DNA of 64,000 nt, taken from Chalara sp. BL73 (taxonomy: Eukaryota; Ascomycota; Leotiomycetes; Helotiales). Below the pieces are notes generated by a model that had not been told where the DNA came from, searched no databases, and saw nothing but the letters and a program-made list of their open reading frames with translations. Below are positions 1 through 10,364 of the stretch, piece after piece; positions within the stretch are counted from its first letter, which is position 1, and the number at the start of each line of letters is the position of its first letter. Where the stretch lies: contig CAKJVC010000107.1 of NCBI GenBank assembly GCA_918026815.1, positions 682,001 through 746,000 on the forward strand. Reading direction: 5' to 3'. The translations under genes and the position numbers were made by a program.

Positions 1-706
1 GATGGGTGCGGAGGCAAACACGCCAGCAAAGAACCGTGTAATGAGCACTGTTTGTATATCTTTTGAGGTGGCTGTAGCGAACGAGAACACCATACCAAGG
101 AAACCCGGCACTAGGACAGATATCTTGCGACCATAGGCTTCCGAAACTGGCGCAAATAGAAGCGGTCCAAAGCCGTTTCTGAATTGTTAGCGTCTGAAGT
201 AGAAAGTTATCGATTTTGTTCCTGTGCCTGGGCCTTTCTATGCAGCAAAATTGTTTGATACATTGGCATCCCGGCATCGAGAAAGGACTACATTTATTCC
301 AGCCACGTACCCTAACAAAAACAAAGTCATGCCCAATAGTCCGACTTCCAAACCAACATCGAATTCCTTCTCGACCTGTGGGACAGCAGGGGTGAAGCTA
401 AAGAAAAAGTGGCACATTAGTCGTCATTTTATCCCAACACAGGAGTATCAGAGCCTACACTGAGCTTGCCCATGTAGAGCCCATCGTGCAGAAACTGTAG
501 AGGACTGTGTTGAGTATCTTCTTGCCCCTAGGCCAGTTCAGTGGCATGTAGGGATCGTCTGGACCTTCGAAGTCGACAAGATTGGTGTCGTTGTTGGCCT
601 TGATGGTGTTTGTAACATCGGACACCGCTGCATCAGGTAGGTCACTGCCGCTGTGATTTGGATCACCCTCCTGCAAAGCATTTTTTTCTATATCTGAATG
701 GTTCAT
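1..706 (-). CDS. MFS multidrug/polyamine-type transporter, N-terminal part (runs off window)
   Basis: This is the 5' part of a plasma-membrane major facilitator transporter; the rest lies beyond base 1. Exons on the minus strand are 706-459, 397-311 and 178-<1, with 61- and 132-bp introns that keep frame. The first 70 or so residues are a polar cytosolic tail ending in DPYMPLNWPRGKK, the usual lead-in to helix 1 of fungal DHA1 transporters. Exon junctions restore STWASSVFTPAVPQV and LLGNGFGPLLFAPVSEAYGRK-type motif A text, with the conserved Gly, Asp/Glu and Arg-Lys of the loop 2-3 signature. This places it in the DHA1 drug:H+ antiporter group (TPO/FLU1-like). Substrate cannot be read from this fragment. 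The start is the first ATG before the polar tail. The next gene, a Zn2Cys6 regulator, is on the same strand about 890 bp upstream, a common neighbour for such pumps, but no regulatory link is shown. Confidence 0.88.
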
Positions 707-1592
707 ACTGCTCGTAGAACCGGCGATGTACTCGGACCAATGGATGAGCGGGCTTAACCTTTTTTCGTGGCAATTTATATTTCAGATGGACAGTACAGAA
801 AATCAGAAATAAGAGATGTGGTTGCGAAACACTCTATAGGCAGAGATATAACATCTTTTATAGACCTAACACAAAAATGTGTGGATGACTTCTATGACTG
901 CCACGCTATTCTTATGGAGGCGTATGTCCTTCATTGGACGAAATGTCCAGACTCAATACTGCGGAGGTAAATTAGGAGGCTCAAGGGTGTCTCTCATTAG
1001 CAAGCATGAAGTAGACTAACAAATTGTAGGAAAAGGCTTCGCAAAAAAAAGAAGATGAGAATGTCCGTCTCTGGAGATTTCTTCGCGGCCATGCTGTTCA
1101 TTGGCTGAAAAGTCCGAAGTCAAAGCGTCACTCTACACCCCTATTAATTAAGCGAGACCGTCGACAGATGATGTCGAAGAGGCTGACTTTGGGACTGACT
1201 AGTCTTCAATATGCTGTCGGAACAGTCGGGCGGAGATAACGGAGGATAGTAACCCCGATACACCTAATTAAGCAGAATCTGCAATTTTGGACAACGCCTT
1301 ACCACGTGATTATACTATGGAGAGCTAGGTACAATTCTACGCAAAGTGCAAGTCTAAAAATGATAAGCGTTGAGGACTCTGCAGAAAAAACCGTCTGAGC
1401 CATATCCTGATATTTTTTGGTTTCTCTGATTTCCCAACTATGCTTTGCTCTATAACCGGATAATGATTTGATTAGACATGCCTTGATGGATTGAAAATGG
1501 CCATGGAGGCTAGGTTTTCAGCATGTTCAAAGTTCATGTTTCTATGTGAGGTTAAAAAAACTATGAAGTAGTGGGCACGGCTCCTCTTATCA
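707..1592. other. Intergenic, MFS promoter side
   Basis: This is the upstream region of the MFS transporter and the 3' flank of the Zn2Cys6 gene. Only short open frames without ATG or homology are visible. No RNA gene or repeat was recognised. Confidence 0.5.
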
Positions 1593-3544
1593 CTACGACC
1601 ATATATTGGGCGCGAAACTCAGCTCGCTTCCTTGGTAGACGACATACCCATCTTGCTGAATAATGTCATCTTGTATATCGCGCAATTGGGTGGTCCAGCT
1701 CTCCCAGTTCATCTCCTCACTGAAGTCCTCTACAGTACCAAGGAAAGGATCTCCTAATAAGGATGTATCCTGTGCTGCTTGAATCAACTCTTTACTGGAA
1801 CCATTTGAAGGCATAGAAGAGTGATCTGTGGAACTACTGAAGCCAATAACCAGATCTTTTGGCTGGTATTGCGAAACGGTTTCTAGTCTCACCTGACGAG
1901 CCCGTTTGAGCAGCTTTTGCAATCGAGCCCATAATGAGCTCTTTTCCATCTCCTGAACGCCTTCAAAACATCAGTAAGACAAGCTATTATGCAAAACACG
2001 GCATTGCGATTCGGTAAGTAACTCACCTGATAGGTATAGGGTTCCCTTTGCATCTCCTGAATCACTAAATAAGGCGTCAATTGATTTCCATGCGCGGTCC
2101 GCTTCGGGACCTTCGAGCTGGTTACTGAGCTCGATCAGAAGGTAAGTGATCGCATGCCATTGGTAGTACTTGCACTGAAAGAACCAGCCAAATTTAGCAC
2201 TCCTGTCAGGCAACTCATTGGCGATTTCGAGGACCTGGGTATTGTACAAGCAAAGCCGTTTTTTTATTTCTTCCATCTCTGAGGGCGGCGGTTTGTTTTG
2301 AAGATGCAAATCGTTTATGACTCTCCATAGTTTTAACAATATCAGTCGTGCTCCCAGAGCTATCATCTGGTGTAGGTGCAATGATGAGTCTAGACCTTTG
2401 AGATATACAGTCTCGAATCGATAAGTCTTTTCTTGTATCAATCTCTCCATCTCTTTGACATCCAGAGACGACTTTGCATATTCCGAATGCTTCCGCTTAA
2501 GAAGAACCTCTACCAACTCTATCTTTATGACACTCGCTGTCATTTCCGTAAAGCCTATATTTGGCACTGGTGCTTCGGTGTTCCCAAAGTCTGAGTCATT
2601 AATGAGACACGGAATCTTGGTATCCATGGTTATAGGTACATTAGTTTCAAGGCCGCAGTCAACCGAGACGCGATTATCAACTATGCAGAGTGCCCACCAA
2701 ATACGGCGACGTGTTTCCGTTTCAACGGTATTTAGTGATTCAAACGTGCTCTCTTGATGCAGTCCCATAGTTTGGGCAATTCGCAGAGCCATACCACTCA
2801 GCATCCATGTAGATCTAGCACTTTTACACGGCGCACAAGCCTGAAAAAATCAGCAAAAACTCAAAAACAGGTACTTAAACTCACTATTAGCAGAACTAGA
2901 GCTTGTAGAACGACGATATCTTGTGTTGTCATCAATCCGGCTTGCTCAAGAGATTGTTCTAGAGCATATTGGTACCGTTGAAGCAATTTATTCCTTGCTT
3001 CTTTATGTACTCTTAAACATTCGTCATCCGACATAGTTGTAACAGTGGCGAAGTATATGGCAAATATCAGGGCTTCAATTCCTGTATCTATATTTTCCAA
3101 ATTCTTGGTTGCATGCGTAAAGATAGGCTCAACTGTCGGCTTATGAAGTATCTTGACCAGTATATCTACATTTTCCACGTAGTACTGCCAAAGCAACGTG
3201 GAGACTGCAAGAGAAGGATGATGGGCTTGGAGATTCTCCTTTTCATTGTTGTTGAACAAGAATCTTGGGTTCCTTTCTAGAGGCGTGCTCAAGCTTGTGT
3301 CTGTCGCCGGCGGCGTTGGGTAGCGAGACCCTGCCGACTCAGCAGGGGCCAAAGGTCGTATGACTGACGTTTGTATCTTCCGAGTCTGTTGCGTCCGTCT
3401 GAGCAAATAGATGCATTGTACGCCGGCTTTCTTGCACAAGTCGCAACCTGTGCTCAATTTGTTGCATTTGATTTTGCGTGACCTACACGTGACGCAGGAG
3501 TACTGCGCAATCGCTCCATTGCGAGTGCTTTTGTCTGTCACCAT
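1593..3544 (-). CDS. Zn2Cys6 fungal-specific transcription factor
   Basis: A nuclear DNA-binding regulator. Minus-strand exons are 3544-2885, 2840-2027 and 1960-1593 (introns 44 and 66 bp), giving about 613 residues. Residues 17-44 form a complete binuclear cluster, with Cys 17, 20, 27, 34, 37 and 44 in the CX2CX6CX6CX2CX6C pattern and basic residues between Cys20 and Cys27. A linker rich in Ser, Thr and Pro follows. Exon 2 restores ACAPCKSARSTWMLSGMALR followed by IAQTMGLH, the hallmark of the fungal-specific transcription factor domain (PF04082) that spans the middle of the protein. The third-exon acceptor (TTTTGAAG) was chosen because the nearer CAG breaks the frame. Target genes are unknown; the neighbouring MFS gene is a possible but unproven target. 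Confidence 0.87.
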
Positions 3545-3928
3545 TTTTCGAGGGCTACAGGGAAATGTACGTGAGATTTTGTTTCGATGCGTATGATTTA
3601 TTGCAGGTCAAAAGTGACAATGGTAACGTTCCTGTCAGACAGTAATGGCGTGTGCGGATCATCTGTCTCCAGACACGGCATAGAGGGTCGCATACAGGGT
3701 ATGTCGCCTGTTATCATCTCACTTGTTGATTATTAGCCGTACGTAAATCACCCTAAACACGCAATCTAATACATAATTGGAACATCATCATCAAGGAAAT
3801 TTATACTATTTACAAAAAATTAATGTCTGAGCCGCCAGGACCCCACAGATTGCACTCTCTCGGCTCGTCTATATATTTCTTAACGCCAAACTCCACATCT
3901 AGAACGCCATCATCTCTGAAATCACCAT
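3545..3928. other. Intergenic, promoter of the Zn2Cys6 gene
   Basis: This 384-bp region holds the 5' flank of the regulator and the 3' flank of the GH16 gene. Nothing else was recognised. Confidence 0.4.
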
Positions 3929-4960
3929 CTAAAAAAATTGGTTTGACCCTCTAGGCTTAAACTTCCCAGCGGCTTTAGAAGTGGCATTATTTCCAGCATC
4001 CCCATCTTGGAAAACCTTCACATAATTAACCTGCCAATATGCCTCCTTAAACGCCTGCGGATTCTGGCTCACATACTCAACGCAAGTATCTGCCTTCTGG
4101 CCACAAGTTCCTTTCGCCCACTCTTCTTCCTTGCCTGCCCAGTCGCCACAGAAGGTCGTGTCAAAAATCATCTGGTGATCCTTGAAATGCTCATCAATAT
4201 CACAGCCACTTCCAGCAAAATGTGCTTGTGGGTTCTTCCATGTCGATGGGTCAGGGTTTCCAGATGTAATATCGGTGGGTATGGAGGATCGTGGGAAGAA
4301 GAAGACCTTGATGAAGGCGGATGTCCACTCCATAGCATAGACCCCCCCGCCCACAGCGTTAAAACCGGTACCGTAGGATGTTGTATCTGCTGTCTTGACG
4401 CTACAGCCGTTGCGGCCTTGATCATCATTGCAATTTGTATTTTCTTGTATGCCATTTGAGTCCGGCTGGTTGACAAGGTTGCATGTCGCGGACGTATGCA
4501 TCGTCGCGCTGTTCGTATCGTAGTCATTCACGCCTTCAATCACGTCTATCTCTCCCGCCGCGGGCCAAGTTGATCCAGTTCCGAGTAACCAAAATGCTGG
4601 CCAAACACCACATTCTGAACTAGGCATATGTGCAATATCGGCGATGAAAAGACCTCTATTATAAGTCTTATCGGAGGAGACTCGAACTGACTCACGGCCT
4701 GGATTTGAGGGGTTGAGAGTTAAATAATCAACGCCCATGTAAACGGCGCCATCTTTGATACCAGCTAGACTTGATTCATTTGCTGACTCGATCGTTTGGT
4801 ATGAGACGAAGCCATTTGTTGGGTCCGCAGCGGCGAAGAATGTGAAAGTGTCGTAGAAGTTGGAGATGTCGTAGTTGTCTTGGAGGGTATATGCAGCATT
4901 TGCAATACTGGCAAGGCAGGATGCTTCAAGCAAGCGTACATAGAATTGAACGATTGCCAT
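3929..4960 (-). CDS. Secreted GH16 endo-1,3(4)-beta-glucanase
   Basis: A single-exon gene for a 343-residue secreted glycoside hydrolase family 16 enzyme. It would hydrolyse beta-1,3 or mixed beta-1,3/1,4 glucan in the fungal wall or in plant material. Residues 1-22 look like a signal peptide ending near SIANA. The active-site motif GEIDVIEGV lies at 136-144, giving nucleophile Glu137, helper Asp139 and acid/base Glu142. Flanking family motifs ECGVWPAFWLLG (116-127) and GLFIADIAHMP are also present. Length fits a catalytic domain without a carbohydrate-binding module or GPI signal. The frame is open upstream to 5194, but the ATG at 4960 is preferred because it starts the signal peptide. A TATATA element (minus strand) sits about 70 bp upstream. 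Confidence 0.92.
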   Translation of the reverse strand: MAIVQFYVRLLEASCLASIANAAYTLQDNYDISNFYDTFTFFAAADPTNGFVSYQTIESANESSLAGIKDGAVYMGVDYLTLNPSNPGRESVRVSSDKTYNRGLFIADIAHMPSSECGVWPAFWLLGTGSTWPAAGEIDVIEGVNDYDTNSATMHTSATCNLVNQPDSNGIQENTNCNDDQGRNGCSVKTADTTSYGTGFNAVGGGVYAMEWTSAFIKVFFFPRSSIPTDITSGNPDPSTWKNPQAHFAGSGCDIDEHFKDHQMIFDTTFCGDWAGKEEEWAKGTCGQKADTCVEYVSQNPQAFKEAYWQVNYVKVFQDGDAGNNATSKAAGKFKPRGSNQFF

Positions 4961-5029
4961 GGCTATCTTGCGTGTTTGCTTGTGTTCAAATTGAGGACGT
5001 AGGGCAGTATGTGTGGGCGCTATTTCTTC

Positions 5030-5036
5030 TATATAT
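5030..5036 (-). promoter_or_regulatory. Candidate TATA box of the GH16 gene
   Basis: A TATATAG element on the minus strand lies about 70 bp upstream of the GH16 start codon. Position and sequence fit a core promoter; no transcript start is known. Confidence 0.35.
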
Positions 5037-6460
5037 GTTTGGGATATTGGATTAAAAAGGACCGACGTTGACCACGAGGAATGTATTCTAGTCTTTAGAG
5101 CAGAAAATAAAAGATGTCCAAGTTTTGAAACAACCTTGTATAGAGTAACAGAAGTAAAGAGTGTATGTAAATGGCTATTGTAAATGAACAACAATCAAGC
5201 TTTGTCAACAAAGCTTTCCTGTGAAAAAGCGGATTATGTGAATGGAATCATGTTAAGAGCAACAAAGACAGCATCGTAAAGAGGAGAGAAGAGCCCAAGT
5301 ACTTGCTCCATAATAAAAAATAGAACCGACAAGGAGGAGAACAATTCGCCATTTCCAATTCCCTCTGGCTCGTAAATTTCAAGCTCAAAGGGGCCCAAAA
5401 GAAGCTCCTCATGAGCAAAGTCCACACTCCCCGCTCAAGCGCCAGCACCAAGTAGCACCGAGCACTCGTCGCGGGCTGGCCACCATCGCCAGAACTGACT
5501 GAAGCAAACTTCTGGAACACAAAAGAGTCCGTTTGGACGGGTGCTGGCCTCCAGCAACGACTGGCTGCAGCTTGCAGCTGCACGAAATGCCGCGTAACCT
5601 TTTGCTGCCGGAGAACGAGCCGCCGTTACCCTCTAGAGCTATTTTGCGAGGCCATGCACCCGACTGCCTCGGAAGAGACATGATTTTTGGGATCTGTCCA
5701 GTTTGAATGGTGAGGTTTAACAGCGAAAGGATTCGGCGGTCTCTCAGCCAGCCATTGAGTTCGGGAAGAAGCGAGGGTCGCGATGATCCACTTTCGTAGT
5801 TGAAACACTGGCTGTTGAAACAGGCGAGAAATGGTGACCACAGAACTTTTGTGGAGGATGTTGCTATGAAACCTTGGAAAGGCGCGTCTTTTAAGTTGTT
5901 GACTATGCTTAGCGACGGTGCGACGGTCTGGAAAGCTTACTCATTTGGTAGGGTGCAACCTGTTGAATTGCTGGCATTCGAGAAGTTCTTCGTATCCTTC
6001 TCAAGGGTTTATTCGGTGTTTCTCCTTTATGTTAAAGCGCCATAGCCGTAGTTGTGCATCCAGGATTCGACAGCCCATTTGCTAATTTAATATTGCAGGT
6101 TTATCTTCCCACAGCTTCAAATATACTCTGTGGGTCAAATTAACTATATATTAACTTTAGCCTATTGGAAGAATCCACATAGCTATGAATACAAGGCCGC
6201 ACAGTCCCGGTTCTTTGCTCAAGCTTTCATCCGTTTTGCTGATTCACAAGATATCAGAAATTCCATAATCTTGAATTGATCGTCATATAGTACATCATTG
6301 ATCTATCCTCCCTATGCAGCATGCGACAAGCCGAAATGCCAACGCCAGATCAGAAAAAGTGAAATAGGAGCCCATGGGCTGCCTATGCAATACCTCTTAT
6401 ATACAAACAAAAAAGGGTTGCCCCTTGTAGCATTGAACATATATCAAACATGAAGAAGTG

Positions 6461-6480
6461 ATGAACTGATGAACTGATGA
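6461..6480. repeat. Short tandem repeat, 8-bp unit x 2.5
   Basis: The unit ATGAACTG is repeated two and a half times just beyond the 3' end of the GT34 gene. Such microrepeats are usually neutral. Confidence 0.7.
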
Positions 6481-6545
6481 GGGGTATCCCAGATAAACGC
6501 ATGGTAAAAATGCATGCAGACACATCCCGGTGGTTGCAGAATACC

Positions 6546-8044
6546 TCATATTCTGATAACCTGTCCAGTTATCTTGAACCACAACTTTGCCACCAATTCT
6601 TCCTTGAAGAGCTCCCATGGGTTGCGGTTGAGCTTGTTGCTCAGTTCTCGGTAGTTATACATCTCGCCCCAGCAATCACGTCCCCATTCACATCCTGCCA
6701 TGTTGACTACGAAGTCATGGTCTTTCTCGTTGTAGTGGATACGACTGTCAACGCCATTGTCAGAGCAAGCTCCTGGAGGGAAACTGTTGATCTTTCTTTG
6801 CGGAATAAATGCTGTGTGTGGACGAATCCATGGCTGGTTGATGTAGAGAAACTCCAACGCATCTTGTTCCTTATGTTCCCATTCCATATGCTTCTGTTCG
6901 TAGCCCACTGGATCCCACCAAAGATCTAGAAGGCGGTCGGTCCATGAGCTGCGTCGAACAAAGAAGGATCCTAAGTTAAAGCCAGAGCAGTCCTGTGGAA
7001 TAATCAGGTTGATGGAGCTGTCTTTTCCATCACCGATGGGACTAAGTTCCTCCGCATCAAGGTAATCAGCAGGGAAAGGATGAGTTATGTTGAGCGGGTT
7101 GTAGTCATTGATGTCGCGGTAAGTATTTTTGCCTAAATTGTTGAAGATGTGGCTTTGAAGAGTGAAAGAAGGCTCCATAATGAAAGTGTTGAGATCCATC
7201 CACCAAAACCTACGAATGACAATTAGCTTGCAGTCGTACATGACCAGGGTCGTTGTTACCATTCAGCTTCTGGGTATTTCCGGAGACAGTTCCGGATGGT
7301 ATCAACCTTCTCCCAACTTTCTCTCCATTCGTGTGCGTAGCGCTTTTTCGTACTCATATCGACAATTTCTAGTTCGTAGCCCCAGCGGTTGGCATACCTC
7401 CTCTTGTTCCTCACGCTGTCTCGTTCAATCGCCCATTCTCGAGGACCTTTCCATTCCATCACTCCACCGCCCTGGTTTGCCGCAAGAATTATCACAAACT
7501 TTTTACCCCCCCCTAGATGTTTAGCTCTCCTCCACCAATAATGTGCAGCTACTTGAGCGTTAGCGAAATGTTCAAGACCGCAGATAAATAACTTACGTGT
7601 GGTATAAAACAGAATATAAAGGAAAAACAAAGCTAGAACCGCAAATATTCGGATCTTCGTTTTTCGATTGATTCGCCCTACAGCATCTCTTAAACGTGCC
7701 AGCTTGCTCCCATCCCTAGGTATCCACCGCCCTCGACCCAACTTCTCCTTTTCTGCATAGGTCTTGCCTGATCCTGTAATGTATGATGGCAGGCTATTCG
7801 ATATGGTTCTGTAGTGTCGGTTGAAGAAGCCATTATTCTGTGTTGAAAATGACGGGTATCCATTGACTCCCTCACTCTTTGTTTTTGCAGATTCCCAAGT
7901 TACGGAATTAGGGTTCGCATTGGCATTGCCCCCATATGTCTTTGCAGGACTTGAGCGCCCGCTGCCAGTACCATATGGACTATTGAGACCCGGACTTGAC
8001 CAGCCCCCGCCTGGCCTAGGTGATGGACTACGCGATAGTGTCAT
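6546..8044 (-). CDS. Golgi alpha-1,6-mannosyltransferase, GT34 (MNN10/MNN11 type)
   Basis: A type II Golgi enzyme that, by family, extends the alpha-1,6-mannose backbone of N-linked mannans inside the mannan polymerase complex. Minus-strand exons are 8044-7597, 7548-7260 and 7209-6546, giving 466 residues. The start MTLSRSPSPRPGGG is the first ATG; the frame is open further upstream but has no ATG. A Ser/Pro/Gly-rich cytosolic tail is followed by one membrane helix (IRIFAVLALFFLYILFY, about 131-147). Next come FVIILAANQGGG and the sugar-nucleotide motif WWMDLNTFIMEPS, the GT34 counterpart of DxD. The 48-bp intron 7549-7596 has no stop and is a multiple of three, so gene finders may retain it. 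Its GTAAGT donor, CTAAC branch point and TAG acceptor argue that it is spliced. MNN10 and MNN11 cannot be separated by eye. Confidence 0.9.
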
Positions 8045-10364
8045 AGGGTTGCTCGGTGTATCAGGAATTGTAGGTAATCCTTGGCCGATCAATTTCGAAG
8101 GTGAGGTCCCACGGTCGACGCCCAGGTGTGCCTGAAGATTCAATGGGCCGGGCGAATGCGCGGATGAAGAACTCCGTCGCCGGTGAGAAAATAAGCCTGC
8201 TACGGGAGAAGAAGAGGAAGAAACTGAGGTGGGGTTTGAAGAAGCCAGGTCGAAGGTTTAGACCAGATGGCACTTCGACCAACTGGTGTGTTTCGATGAA
8301 TTAGAGCTACACCTCGTTCTTGCCGCAGCCTGCTTGCGCTGGTATCCGATATTAACTCCCCGTCACTCTGTTCCCGGAGAATACGGATTCGGGTTGAGTT
8401 TGTATACGACGAGATCGATCGTTATTGTGCAGCAAGCCGTTCACGCAAAGGACAATCGCGTCTTGGCGTTGCTCTGTGGAACTCGTATTTTCTGGAAATG
8501 CGATAAGGAATTCTGTTGCACTGCTCTGCTGTCCGAACAGGATGCCGATTGAATAGATGAATTTCCTGAATATTGAAGACACAATTTCTTTTCTTGAAGA
8601 TGAGAAAGAAAATCAAATTTGGCAACAATGGCAAGCCAAGTCCACAATTGAACCTAAGAAGAGGTAATTTCCAAAGTCTGATGGGTCACCCACGGCTGTC
8701 GATTGGGGCGATTAGGGGTCCATCGCTTATTTCCTAACCAGCAGTCTTACTGTATTTAATTTTGTACTGTAGAAGCTCCTAATGGATCAAATGAAGCAGT
8801 GAGCCTGGGTGTAAGCAATGTATAATGCAGCTGACCTATAGCACATCTTCGGGAACACCATTTAACCTTCCGTGTACATCAAGTCACCAGAATATATAAA
8901 CAGCTTGCATTAACCAGGGAAAATTGGACGAACGAGTCATTATCAAAAGTGTGGGGGTGAGGGTTGACTAGACTAATAAGTAATGTGCACCTCTATACAA
9001 CCTACGGTTCACCATCGGGACAGTGCATGTAGAAGCACCTATTATTTAATGTAAAATGATGTCCATCTCGTGTCCACTTCGGGTTACAACGTGTGATACA
9101 TGATGGGATGAGGCTATTGTACACGTTCAGAGAGGCCAAAGTAGCAGAACGGGAAGCCTAAGCTCAAGACCTGTCAAAACCCAAAAACCAACTGTTTCTG
9201 GTCAATGTTGCTACTGTGCCTGATACATGCTGACTTTAATAACACCACCTAAGAACAGAAAATTGTCAAGTGTCTAGCCTATTCCAGTCTGCTACAGTAC
9301 ATTACTTGCAGTGCTTTGCCGTCACTTGAGTAATCTGCCGCCGTCTTGCCCATTTGCGGGAGGCGGTGGCGTATAACGCCATTGATGACTAAGAAATTTC
9401 CCGATTGACCCGTTTCATCGATGGAGATCTCCTTCATTTTTCCCACACAAAACAAACTAACAACCTCTGGATATTTGTCTCCTGATGATGGAGCTATCGA
9501 GTATGAATCTTTCCATGAGATGAGTCGCTCATGTGCAACTGTTCCTTCAGTAGGTCGTCACGCGTATAGCGCACTCACTACCTACGCAAGCCGTCTCATC
9601 GCAACAACGGTCCACAGCTATACGCGCTGGATGAACCAGTCAAACCCCACCATGGCGACTGGCCAGCGGCTATTGTAACTGCTTCAACCAACCACCGTAC
9701 CCAGCGACAAAAGGTGAGCAGGTATCATCAGAGCTTCCAATATCGCTGGCTGCGACTGTTGTCGAATGAAATCCATTTCCTCTACTCAAGCGCGTTAATG
9801 ATTCCATTAGTCCATGATTCTCCTGGTCTAGCGTCGAGGTCACGACCTTTGCTTTGTCTCTGGCTGTTGACCTTCACGCCATGAATCTTTTATTTTATAT
9901 CTTTCTTTTCTAGCAAGGCTCCAACTGTGTTGTACTGTGATTCTATTGTCGTTTTCTTCAATTCACTCTAGTTTTGGTTCACTGTCACTACCTTGGTGCT
10001 ATTACTCTTCGTTTGTGGATATTGCCGAACTATTGTTGACCAAGTCCTATTGTCGACCAAATCCTATTGTCCAAACTTCGGGGTTCACCCGCCCGAAATA
10101 GTACACGTCTTTGTTTGTTGACAATAGCCATGTTTCTTTGTGTTCTATATTCGACTCAGGACTAGATTTCAAGCCCTCCTTTCCCCATCAGGAACAGTCC
10201 TACTTGCCGTGTACAACATTCAAACAAGCACAATCATATATACGAAGCATATAAACGCGAAAAATTACCAACATACTTTCGTCTCTGTTTGAACTTGAAA
10301 TTCTTACGCCAAGGAGGTTCTGGCTAAATCTTACATATCGCATCTACGACTGCATATTCCCAGT
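8045..10364. other. Long divergent intergenic region (2.3 kb)
   Basis: This region lies between the starts of the GT34 gene and the large membrane-protein gene, so it holds both promoters. The stretch 9840-10330 is pyrimidine-rich, as in long fungal 5' leaders. An 85-codon ATG frame at 9421-9678 has no recognisable feature and may be an upstream ORF or chance. Confidence 0.4.

Larger units (their letters stand above)
4961..6545. other. Intergenic, 1.6 kb without a supported gene
   Basis: Several overlapping minus-strand frames lie between 5234 and 5841, but none has a homology-like motif, signal peptide or clear splice partner. An 8-bp tandem repeat sits at 6461-6480. Otherwise nothing was recognised. 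Confidence 0.4.

Noticed and set aside
767..970. Open frame of 67 codons between the MFS and Zn2Cys6 genes
   Set aside because: It starts with GTG, has no domain and no splice partner.
5234..5841. Overlapping minus-strand frames upstream of the GH16 gene
   Set aside because: Composition is unlike the neighbouring genes, with no motif, signal peptide or credible introns.
9421..9678. 85-codon ATG frame in the divergent region before the large membrane-protein gene
   Set aside because: No recognisable feature. It might be an upstream ORF in a long leader but cannot be supported.
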